This document shows, in pieces, positions 1-6,672 of a stretch of DNA of 14,303 bases (its first letter is position 1; each line of letters begins with the position of its first letter). Under the pieces are notes generated by a model that saw nothing but the letters and a program-made list of their open reading frames with translations, had not been told where the DNA came from and ran no database searches. Source of the stretch: JAHJHG01 sp964463425 (GTDB lineage: Bacteria > Patescibacteriota > Microgenomatia > UBA8517); NCBI GenBank assembly GCA_964463425.1, contig CAYXBV010000011.1, forward strand, positions 1-14,303. The letters are read 5' to 3'. A program made the translations under genes and the position numbers.

Positions 1-1400
1 TTCTTATCACGGCTTTCGTTCACCTTGATTCCCAGCTCCTTTAATTGTTCTTCGCTTGCTTTACTAGGAGCATCCATGACAGACGTAGTTCCACCGGCCG
101 TCATTGGGAAAGCCATGACCTCTCTGAGGCTTCTTTCTCCCAAAACAGTGTATAAAAATCTGTCGATTCCTGGAGCAATTCCTCCATGAGGTGGAACACC
201 ATGTTGAAAAGCATCAAGCAAGTGATCAAATTGCTTCTTTTTCTTCTCGTCAAAACCAATAAGTTTAAATATTTTCTCTTGTATATCTGATTGGTGAATC
301 CTAATACTTCCCCCACCAACTTCATGTCCATTTAAAACCATGTCGTGCTGTAACCCACGAACCTTGAGTGGGTCTTTATCTAATAAATCAACATCGTCAG
401 GGTGTGGGGCCGTAAACATGTGATGAGATGGTGCGTATTTTGCCTTACCAATTCCATGATAATAGTCTTCCTTATCTTGTTTTACAAAAAGTGGGAAATC
501 AGTTATCCAACAGAAGGCTAGTTCATCTGGATCATCTTTATCTTTTCTTAAATCTGGTTTATCGCTTCCGTACTTTTTCATTGCTTCTGCATGAGAAAGT
601 CTGGGCCAAGGCTCTTTGGCAATTTTCTTTTCAGGAAAAACCTCTTTTATCAAATCCGTAAAAAGTTGTTCTGTCATTTTTAATATTTCTTCCTGGTCGA
701 CAAAACTCATCTCTATATCTAGTTGAGTAAACTCCCCATAAGCCCTATCTGCTCTAGGATCCTCATCTCTGAAACAACGAGCTACTTGGAAATATTTTTC
801 GAAACCAGCCACCATTAACAGTTGCTTGTATTGTTGTGGTGATTGAGGCAATGCATAAAACTTACCTGGCTGTAATCTTGAGGGAACTAAAAAATCTCTA
901 GCTCCTTCAGGAGTTGTTTTTGTAAATATCGGTGTCTCAATGTCTACAAAGTCTTTTTCAACCAACCAGTTGCGAATAAAATTAATGGCCTTACTTCTTA
1001 TCCGTATATTTTTGGTCAACCTCTCTCTTCTTAAATCTAGGTATCGATATTTTAATCTCGTTCCTTCTTCAATTTCGTATCCATCTGTATCGAGAGGGAT
1101 AGGCATTTCTTTTGCAAGAGAAAGTATTTCTACTTTTTCTATCTGAATTTCGATTTCGCCTGTATCAAGATTTTTATTAATTAGCTTCTCGGGCCGCTTG
1201 GCAACTTCCCCTTTCACTTCAATTACACTTTCAGAAGTTATCTTAGGTAACTTCTTGCCAACCAATTGAACTAGGCCGGTTCTGTCTCGAAGATCAATAA
1301 AAGTTACTTTTCCATGATCTCTAATACTGTGGACCCAACCCATTAGTTGAACATCTTCTCCTATTTTCTTTTTGGTATCTGTAATTAATATTCTTGCCAT
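1..1400 (-). CDS. aspS: Aspartyl-tRNA synthetase, bacterial type without GAD domain (3' end cut by window edge)
   Basis: Class II aminoacyl-tRNA synthetase that charges tRNA with aspartate in the cytoplasm. The frame is open from ATG 1398-1400 to the left edge (466 codons); only a few C-terminal residues should be missing. An N-terminal OB anticodon-binding domain (about 1-100; GWVHSIRDHGK) is followed by motif 2 (FRDEDPRADR), a bacterial signature GSDKPDLR, NGHEVGGGSIRIH and motif 3 (GIAPGIDR). Bacterial AspRS is normally about 590 residues with a roughly 130-residue GAD insertion after GSDKPDLR. Here about ten residues (KDKDDPDELA) lead straight to FCWITDFPLF, so GAD is absent and the frame is intact. 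His29 lies where non-discriminating bacterial AspRS has His and discriminating enzymes have Leu, so it may also aspartylate tRNA-Asn for GatCAB (inference). It is last in the recJ-rel-aspS operon, 12 bases after rel, with only a weak AAGGG ribosome site. Confidence 0.95.
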   Translation of the reverse strand, partial: MARILITDTKKKIGEDVQLMGWVHSIRDHGKVTFIDLRDRTGLVQLVGKKLPKITSESVIEVKGEVAKRPEKLINKNLDTGEIEIQIEKVEILSLAKEMPIPLDTDGYEIEEGTRLKYRYLDLRRERLTKNIRIRSKAINFIRNWLVEKDFVDIETPIFTKTTPEGARDFLVPSRLQPGKFYALPQSPQQYKQLLMVAGFEKYFQVARCFRDEDPRADRAYGEFTQLDIEMSFVDQEEILKMTEQLFTDLIKEVFPEKKIAKEPWPRLSHAEAMKKYGSDKPDLRKDKDDPDELAFCWITDFPLFVKQDKEDYYHGIGKAKYAPSHHMFTAPHPDDVDLLDKDPLKVRGLQHDMVLNGHEVGGGSIRIHQSDIQEKIFKLIGFDEKKKKQFDHLLDAFQHGVPPHGGIAPGIDRFLYTVLGERSLREVMAFPMTAGGTTSVMDAPSKASEEQLKELGIKVNESRDK

Positions 1401-1412
1401 CTAGTCTTGATT

Positions 1413-2960
1413 CTACCCTTTCTTGTCCTTCTTCTTCAAATGCTCCTTATTTTCTTCTTCTGGACTCTCACCCTTGCCATAAACAAATTTCTTAATTTCT
1501 CGCTTAGCAAGGGTTGTTGCAACAAAACCTAACCAGTCTGCATTCACATTTGGTGTTTTTGCTTTTAGTACTTCAACTACCTGTCCGCTCTTTAATTTGT
1601 AATTCAGCCCCACCATCTTGCCATCAGCCTTAGCTCCCTTTACGTAGTTGCCAAGATCTGTGTGTACCGCATAAGCAAAATCAACAGGCGTTGAACCACT
1701 AGGTAGATCATAAACATCTCCTAATGGAGAGAAAACGAAATTACGATGACGAAGAGCATCAAATTTAACAGCCTCAAGAAATTCTTTGGAATCAGTAATT
1801 TCATTCTGCCAATTAATTAACTCTTTAACCCAAAGGAGCTTGTTCTTGTTCACTTTAATTCCTCCTGCCTGCAGAATAGCGTCTTTAATCCCCATATTCT
1901 TCGCGTCACTATAAGCCCAGTGGGCAGCAATTCCATATTCAGCCTGCTCATGCATTTTGGGTGTTCTAATTTGTATTTCAACAATGCGTCTCCCTGGACC
2001 AAATACTTTGGTATGAATAGATCGGTATCCATTTGGTTTGGGCTGAGCAATAAAATCTGAAATACCAATACTTGGTACTGGGCGATAGGTACCATGAACA
2101 ATCCCTAAAGCCGTATAACATTGAGGGATTGTATCAACAACAACCCTCATAGCGACCACGTCGTGTATTTTATCAAAATCCCAATTAATCTCTGGACGAT
2201 TAAGTTTGTTCCAAAGAGAATATAAATGCTTTTTCCTGCCATGAATTTTTGCTTTGATATTTTCCTTTGCTAGCTTGGTAAGCAAAACCCTTCTCATCTT
2301 ACCTATATATTTCTCTACTTCTTTGTAGTGAATCTTTGAACTTTCAACTGTTTTTTTATATTCCTTGGGGTGGACAAAAGGAAAAGCTAAATCTTCTAAT
2401 TGTCCTTTTATTTCTCCTACACCTACTCTTTCAGCTAGGGGTGCGTAAATTTCTAATGTTTCTGTGGCGTTTTCTATTTGTTTATTTACTGGTAGTGCCG
2501 ACAATGTCCGCATGTTGTGGAATCTATCAGCAAGCTTTACCAAAACAACCCTTAAATCCTTAGCCATCACTAATAATAGTTTTCTAAGGTTCTCTGTAAA
2601 AACTTCCTCCTTACTTCCTTTCAAGCGCAATGAAGTTACTTTTGTCACTCCATCTACCAATAAAGCTACTTCTTCTCCGAACTCTTTGACAATATCTGAT
2701 CTAATTGCACCACCATCTTCAATAGTGTCGTGAAGAAGAGCGGCAATAATTGAAGTCGTATCGAGCCTCCATTCGGCTAGAATTCTAGCTGCTTGTAACG
2801 GGTGATTGGCAAATGGCTCTCCGCTTAATCTTTTTTGATCTGTGTGGGCAATCTTGACAAATTCCCAAGCATATTTAATTTTCTCAATGTCGGCTTTTTC
2901 GTCATGCTCTTTAACGGTCTTGATTAAATCCTGAAAATCTTTTTCTATCTTCTTATCCAT
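1413..2960 (-). CDS. rel: RelA/SpoT-type (p)ppGpp synthetase/hydrolase, C-terminally short
   Basis: Bifunctional alarmone enzyme of the stringent response, making and degrading (p)ppGpp. The hydrolase half has a complete HD set: R44, H53, HD 77-78, ED 81-82 and the ADRFHN motif at 144-149. The synthetase half (about 240-350) has D267, the loop FIAQPKPNGYRSIHT and E328 in VEIQIRTPKMH. The segment that reads RxKD in bifunctional Rel/SpoT and ExDD in E. coli RelA is GISD here (299-302). A TGS domain (about 405-468) follows. The protein ends after the first part of the helical domain (ADWLGFVATTLAKREIKKF) with a lysine/glutamate-rich tail. Usual Rel proteins are 720-780 residues, so the zinc-finger and ACT/RRM ribosome-sensing domains are missing. 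Its ATG overlaps the recJ stop by 8 bases, implying translational coupling. Both active sites look plausible; how it is regulated is unclear. Confidence 0.93.
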   Translation of the reverse strand: MDKKIEKDFQDLIKTVKEHDEKADIEKIKYAWEFVKIAHTDQKRLSGEPFANHPLQAARILAEWRLDTTSIIAALLHDTIEDGGAIRSDIVKEFGEEVALLVDGVTKVTSLRLKGSKEEVFTENLRKLLLVMAKDLRVVLVKLADRFHNMRTLSALPVNKQIENATETLEIYAPLAERVGVGEIKGQLEDLAFPFVHPKEYKKTVESSKIHYKEVEKYIGKMRRVLLTKLAKENIKAKIHGRKKHLYSLWNKLNRPEINWDFDKIHDVVAMRVVVDTIPQCYTALGIVHGTYRPVPSIGISDFIAQPKPNGYRSIHTKVFGPGRRIVEIQIRTPKMHEQAEYGIAAHWAYSDAKNMGIKDAILQAGGIKVNKNKLLWVKELINWQNEITDSKEFLEAVKFDALRHRNFVFSPLGDVYDLPSGSTPVDFAYAVHTDLGNYVKGAKADGKMVGLNYKLKSGQVVEVLKAKTPNVNADWLGFVATTLAKREIKKFVYGKGESPEEENKEHLKKKDKKG

Positions 2961-4638
2961 TTATCTTTATGTCTTTTGCATTAAGCTGCAAACTCGTCCT
3001 CCCGTTCCATTCATTTTCTTCTAGGTTGTAAGCGATATCAATAAGACATCCTAATGTAAGTTTCGGAGCTAGATAACCTAAGCCAAAAGCAATCGAATCA
3101 AACACTTTATCACTTTCTTGTACTTTTAATTTTAAGTGCGTGTTTGTTTTACCTACGGTTCTTGCTTCAACAACGGTTGCTGCTTTCGTCGCAAAGACTG
3201 GGGCATAGTTTCCAGATCCAGTTGGCTCAAACGTAGCAATTGATTTTGCCAGTTCGTTAGTTAACAAATCAAAATTTAATTCTAAGTCTACATTCATCTT
3301 CTTGGTTAACATTTCTTTGCTCAAGGCAAGTTTTGTTTCTTTTTCAAACGCTTTAGTAAATTTATCTATATTACTCGTCTTAATACTAAAACCGGCCGCC
3401 ATGGGATGTCCGCCTGCTTCAATAATTAATTTCTCTAAATTCCTAATAGCATCAATAATATTAAATCCTGGTATTGAGCGGGCAGAGGCTTTAGAAATTT
3501 CTTTACCTTGAGAAATGACAATCGTTGGACGGTAATATTTCTCAACCAAACGGGAAGCAACCAGTCCAATGACGCCTTCGTGGTAACTTTCGTGAACAAC
3601 AACGATTGATGTTTTAACTGTTCCTTCAACGGCCGCCTTAGCATGAACCGTTACTTCCTCAACTATTTTTCGGCGATTATTGTTAGTTTTGCCCAAAAAC
3701 AAGGCAAATTCGTCTGCCTGTGTTTTATTCTTCGTACAAAGGAGTCTTAAGGCATCCATGGCATGTTGTAGTCTGCCCATGGCATTAATTCTTGGGGCAA
3801 TGATAAAACCAATCGTGTAAGTACCAATTGTTCCCCTCTTAATACCTGCTTCCCCAAAAAGAGAAAGTAAACCAGGCCGAGTAGTTTTGTTTAGTGCCCT
3901 TAAGCCATACTTCACAAAAGAACGATTCGCTCCAAGTAAAGGAATTTGATCGGCGATAGTTCCAATCGTGGCCAAGTCTAATCCATCTCCGGTTGGAAAC
4001 TTTGATTCGGGAATTTTTAATGTTTTTCTAACTTCTCTTGCAAAAACCCAAGCAACAGCCGACCCACCTATTTCTGTTGTGTGAATAATTGCCAATGCTT
4101 TGGGGTCTGTTTTTCCTTTTTTGTGATGATCGGTGATAACAACATCAATTCCTAACTTATTGGCTTGTGTAACAGCTTTGTTGGCAACAATACCATTATC
4201 AACACTGATTATTAATCCTAAATTTGGATATTTTTCTTTTAACTTAGTGATTGTTTCTGGATTCAAACCATATCCTTCCGTAAACCGGTCGGGTATATAT
4301 GGCAAAGTATCGGCCTCAAGAGCATAGAGACATTCCCAGAGAACAGCCGTACCCGTGATGCCGTCTGCATCATAATCTCCGTAGACAATTATCTTTTCTT
4401 TATTCTTTTTGGCCTTCTTAATTCTCGCTATTCCTTTTTCAACAGCCGACTTGCTAATTTTCAATGATTGCAGGGTGATTTTTTCAGGGAGGGCGGGGTT
4501 GAAGAATTCTTTTCTTTTTTCGGCTGTTTCTATTCCTCGACTTTTAAGAAGTGTGTTAATAATGTCGTCACTCGTAACTTTCTTTTTACCCTTGGGAAGT
4601 TTATTTAATATTTTCCATTTTTTAGTTTGGCTATTCAT
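2953..4638 (-). CDS. recJ: Single-stranded-DNA-specific 5'-3' exonuclease RecJ
   Basis: DHH-family exonuclease that degrades single-stranded DNA 5' to 3' in recombination and repair, using Mn/Mg. At 561 residues it is close to E. coli RecJ (577). Visible motifs are YGDYDADG (86-93), VDNG (146-149), DHH (170-172), a DLATIGTIADQIPL segment (motif IV), APRINAMGRL, and the DHHA1 motif GGHPMAAGFS, followed by a C-terminal OB-like domain. The ATG at 4636-4638 is preceded, six bases away, by a good AAGGAAGGA ribosome-binding site (4645-4653). It is first in the recJ-rel-aspS operon and is transcribed divergently from the CCA-adding gene across a 34-base spacer holding both promoters. Confidence 0.95.
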   Translation of the reverse strand: MNSQTKKWKILNKLPKGKKKVTSDDIINTLLKSRGIETAEKRKEFFNPALPEKITLQSLKISKSAVEKGIARIKKAKKNKEKIIVYGDYDADGITGTAVLWECLYALEADTLPYIPDRFTEGYGLNPETITKLKEKYPNLGLIISVDNGIVANKAVTQANKLGIDVVITDHHKKGKTDPKALAIIHTTEIGGSAVAWVFAREVRKTLKIPESKFPTGDGLDLATIGTIADQIPLLGANRSFVKYGLRALNKTTRPGLLSLFGEAGIKRGTIGTYTIGFIIAPRINAMGRLQHAMDALRLLCTKNKTQADEFALFLGKTNNNRRKIVEEVTVHAKAAVEGTVKTSIVVVHESYHEGVIGLVASRLVEKYYRPTIVISQGKEISKASARSIPGFNIIDAIRNLEKLIIEAGGHPMAAGFSIKTSNIDKFTKAFEKETKLALSKEMLTKKMNVDLELNFDLLTNELAKSIATFEPTGSGNYAPVFATKAATVVEARTVGKTNTHLKLKVQESDKVFDSIAFGLGYLAPKLTLGCLIDIAYNLEENEWNGRTSLQLNAKDIKING

Positions 4639-4644
4639 TGGTTA

Positions 4645-4653
4645 TCCTTCCTT
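4645..4653 (-). promoter_or_regulatory. Shine-Dalgarno site of recJ
   Basis: AAGGAAGGA on the minus strand, six bases before the recJ ATG. It fixes that start and shows that this genome uses Shine-Dalgarno initiation for some genes. Confidence 0.75.
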
Positions 4654-4655
4654 GA

Positions 4656-4664
4656 AGTATAATA
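4656..4664. promoter_or_regulatory. Overlapping divergent -10 elements of recJ and cca
   Basis: Plus strand: a consensus TATAAT at 4658-4663 ends nine bases before the cca GTG, with no convincing -35. Minus strand: TATACT (plus 4656-4661) lies 16 bases after a TGGACT -35-like hexamer and upstream of the recJ ribosome site. The two -10 boxes share four base pairs, as in symmetric bidirectional promoters. No transcript data support this. Confidence 0.5.
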
Positions 4665-4672
4665 GTAGCGCA

Positions 4673-6022
4673 GTGAAAGTCCAGCTACCAAAATTCGTAT
4701 TAGAAATTTTAAAAAAATTCGAGAAAGCAGAATTTGAAATATATCTTGTGGGTGGAGCTGTGCGTGATTTATTAATGAAAAAAGGCGCTGATGATTGGGA
4801 TTTCACCACTAACGCTACCCCAGAAGAAATTCTCAAGATTTTTCCGGATGGTTTTTATGATAATAAGTTCGGAACAGTCGGTATAAGCCATGAATCATCT
4901 CCTCATCCGTATGAAATAACCACTTTTAGGCACGAATCTGGCTATACAGACAAAAGAAGACCGGACAAGGTGGTTTGGGGTAAAACACTAGAAGAAGACC
5001 TCAAAAGACGTGACTTCACTATCAACGCCATGGCCTTAAAAAGAAAAGGAGAAAAGTATGAAATTATTGATCCATACAAAGGGCAGAAAGACTTAGAAAA
5101 AAAACTTATCAGGGCCGTAGGCGAACCTTCGGAAAGATTCTCAGAAGATGCCTTGCGAATGATGAGGGCAGTGAGAATTGCCACAGAACTTAATTTCTCG
5201 GTTGAAAAAGAAACACTTGAAGCAATAAAAACAAATGCTCCCCTTATTAATAAAATAGCTAAAGAAAGAATAAAAGATGAATTAATTAAAATTCTTGCCT
5301 CAACTAATCCATATGAAGGCATGATGATCTTTAGAGAAGTTGGATTATTAAAAGAAATTCTTCCTGAACTTGAAAAAACTTTTGGCGTAGAACAAAAATC
5401 ACCGGGCAGGCATCATGTTCACGATGTGGGTACACATAGTTTTCTTTCTTTAAAGAGTTGTAAAAGCATGGACCCCATTGTTAGGTTTGCCACTCTTATC
5501 CATGATATTGGTAAACCACAAACATACAGAAAATTAGAAAGTGGAACAATTACTTTCTATAACCATGAAGTGGTTAGTACTAGAATTGCAGCAAGAATAG
5601 CGGAAAGACTGAAATTATCAAAAAAACAATCAGAAAAACTAATCACTCTTGTTCAATGGCATCAATTCACTGTCGACGAAAAACAAACAGACAAAGCAAT
5701 AAGAAGATTTATTAAAAATGTTGGGAAAGAAAATATTAAAGACATGCTTGATTTGAGAGTTGGAGACAGATTGGGTGGTGGAGCCAGAGAAACATCATGG
5801 AGATTAGAAGAATTCAAAAAAAGAATAATTGAAGTTCAAAAACAACCATTCAGTATTCATGATCTGAAAATATCAGGAGACGACATTATGAAAGAACTAA
5901 ATATTAAACCAGGACCTAAAGTAGGAGAAATTTTAGAAAAACTTTTTAAAGAAGTTGAGAAAAAGAAAATTCCAAACGAGAAAAAGGCTTTATTGGTTAG
6001 CCTCAAGTCATTAAATATCTAG
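4673..6022 (+). CDS. cca: tRNA CCA-adding nucleotidyltransferase with HD domain
   Basis: Adds or repairs the 3' CCA end of tRNAs, using CTP and ATP without a template. The nucleotidyltransferase head has GGAVRD (27-32), the catalytic pair D41-W-D43 and RRDFTINAMAL (112-122). The neck region has the RFSEDALRMMRAVRIA segment (155-170). A C-terminal HD phosphohydrolase-type domain contains HD 277-278. GTG 4673 is chosen as start: it gives the usual N-terminus (VKVQLPKFVLEIL) and 449 residues, whereas extending the frame back to 4409 would overlap recJ antisense with non-homologous sequence. TTG 4652 is a weaker alternative. No Shine-Dalgarno site is visible, and a TATAAT ends nine bases upstream, so the mRNA may be leaderless. 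It is the only large plus-strand gene and breaks the minus-strand cluster. Confidence 0.93.
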   Translation: MKVQLPKFVLEILKKFEKAEFEIYLVGGAVRDLLMKKGADDWDFTTNATPEEILKIFPDGFYDNKFGTVGISHESSPHPYEITTFRHESGYTDKRRPDKVVWGKTLEEDLKRRDFTINAMALKRKGEKYEIIDPYKGQKDLEKKLIRAVGEPSERFSEDALRMMRAVRIATELNFSVEKETLEAIKTNAPLINKIAKERIKDELIKILASTNPYEGMMIFREVGLLKEILPELEKTFGVEQKSPGRHHVHDVGTHSFLSLKSCKSMDPIVRFATLIHDIGKPQTYRKLESGTITFYNHEVVSTRIAARIAERLKLSKKQSEKLITLVQWHQFTVDEKQTDKAIRRFIKNVGKENIKDMLDLRVGDRLGGGARETSWRLEEFKKRIIEVQKQPFSIHDLKISGDDIMKELNIKPGPKVGEILEKLFKEVEKKKIPNEKKALLVSLKSLNI

Positions 6023-6090
6023 CTCCTAATAGCGTTCACAACTTACTTCATTTCCTCGAGGAGTGTGGGACGAAGTTGGAACTATTTACT
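6023..6090. other. Convergent spacer between cca and the membrane-protein gene
   Basis: It holds a perfect 10-base palindrome TCCTCGAGGA (6053-6062) inside outer arms CAACTT (6039-6044) and AAGTTG (6073-6078). This could fold as a weak hairpin at the end of cca, but no T-run follows, so it is not called a terminator. The right half is copy 1 of the 39-base repeat. Confidence 0.4.
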
Positions 6091-6096
6091 CTAAAG
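6058..6096. repeat. 39-base interspersed repeat, copy 1
   Basis: Matches 6610-6648 at 34 of 39 positions. It begins GAGGAGTGTGGGAC and contains TTGGAACT and TTTACTCT. It lies directly at the 3' end of the membrane-protein gene, overlapping its stop codon, while copy 2 lies downstream of the ATPase gene. Shorter related sequences occur at 11226-11242 and 11266-11285. Confidence 0.7.
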
Positions 6097-6558
6097 CGTA
6101 GCATAAGCCGTCAACATCAGAAATATAAAAGCAAAACAGAAGAATATGAGTTGAAAAAATGACAAGTAATACATTAGGCGCTGTATGTTGTAAACCAAGC
6201 TAAGTTCTTTTGAAAACAAAAGAGCATTTGGGAGCCCCTTTTCTTTACCTTTTATTGCATATTTCTTTCTTTTTAGGCCAAGCATACATATTTCGAAAGA
6301 TAGGGTTCTAAAATATTTTAAAAAATAAAGCACAATCCCTATTACTATTACCAGTAAAAAGAAACTCCATGTCCACCCAATCAAATTTTTGTTTAGAGAA
6401 AAATTACCAATCTGAATTGCAGTAAAAGACAAAACAAGGGCTTGAGATGACAAGGTTATTGCGGTTTTATTGAAATCGAAGAGTTGCTTTTCAGATAAAT
6501 CCCATATTGAAGGACTTATTTTTCCTTGTATGTGTTTCAAGGCACTTTTCTTCCACAT
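6091..6558 (-). CDS. Small multi-pass membrane protein of unknown function
   Basis: I do not recognise the family. The 155-residue protein has a basic N-terminus (MWKKSALKHIQ), a first hydrophobic stretch around 32-50, a clear membrane helix around 60-82 (GWTWSFFLLVIVIGIVLYFL), a basic loop (LKRKKYAIKGKEKG), and a last helix around 129-152 rich in Phe. Three membrane spans are likely. The start at ATG 6556-6558 is preferred because AGAGGTGAGG lies just upstream; an in-frame ATG at 6598-6600 would add 14 residues (MKKLIKLLRKRGEE) and has no such site. It follows the ATPase gene on the same strand with a repeat between them, so the two may form a pair, with this one as a membrane effector or sensor. 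That pairing is inference from position only. Confidence 0.65.
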   Translation of the reverse strand: MWKKSALKHIQGKISPSIWDLSEKQLFDFNKTAITLSSQALVLSFTAIQIGNFSLNKNLIGWTWSFFLLVIVIGIVLYFLKYFRTLSFEICMLGLKRKKYAIKGKEKGLPNALLFSKELSLVYNIQRLMYYLSFFQLIFFCFAFIFLMLTAYATL

Positions 6559-6560
6559 TT

Positions 6561-6570
6561 CCTCACCTCT
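6561..6570 (-). promoter_or_regulatory. Shine-Dalgarno site selecting the internal start
   Basis: AGAGGTGAGG on the minus strand, ending two bases before ATG 6556-6558. It argues for the shorter 155-residue product over the 169-residue reading from 6600. Confidence 0.6.
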
Positions 6571-6609
6571 TTTTCGTAATAATTTTATTAGCTTTTTCAT
6601 TATTGGTTT

Positions 6610-6648
6610 GAGGAGTGTGGGACAATATTGGAACTTTTTACTCTCAAG
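6610..6648. repeat. 39-base interspersed repeat, copy 2
   Basis: Second copy of the repeat at 6058-6096, in the same orientation, in the 114-base spacer between the ATPase stop and the preferred membrane-protein start. Five positions differ. Read on the plus strand in the frame GAG GAG TGT GGG, four of the five differences are at third codon positions, which suggests a former coding sequence. Confidence 0.7.
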
Positions 6649-6672
6649 ATAAAATAAGCTTAGATATATGAT

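Noticed and set aside
101..331. 76-residue minus-strand frame
   Set aside because: It is the +1 shadow of aspS, which codes through the same bases with clear motif 3 region conservation.
4409..4672. N-terminal extension of the CCA-adding enzyme frame by 88 residues
   Set aside because: It runs antisense through recJ, has no ribosome site, and is not homologous to the family; the enzyme's usual N-terminus begins at GTG 4673.
6058..6648. CRISPR array
   Set aside because: Only two copies more than 500 bases apart, with a gene between them and no cas genes nearby.
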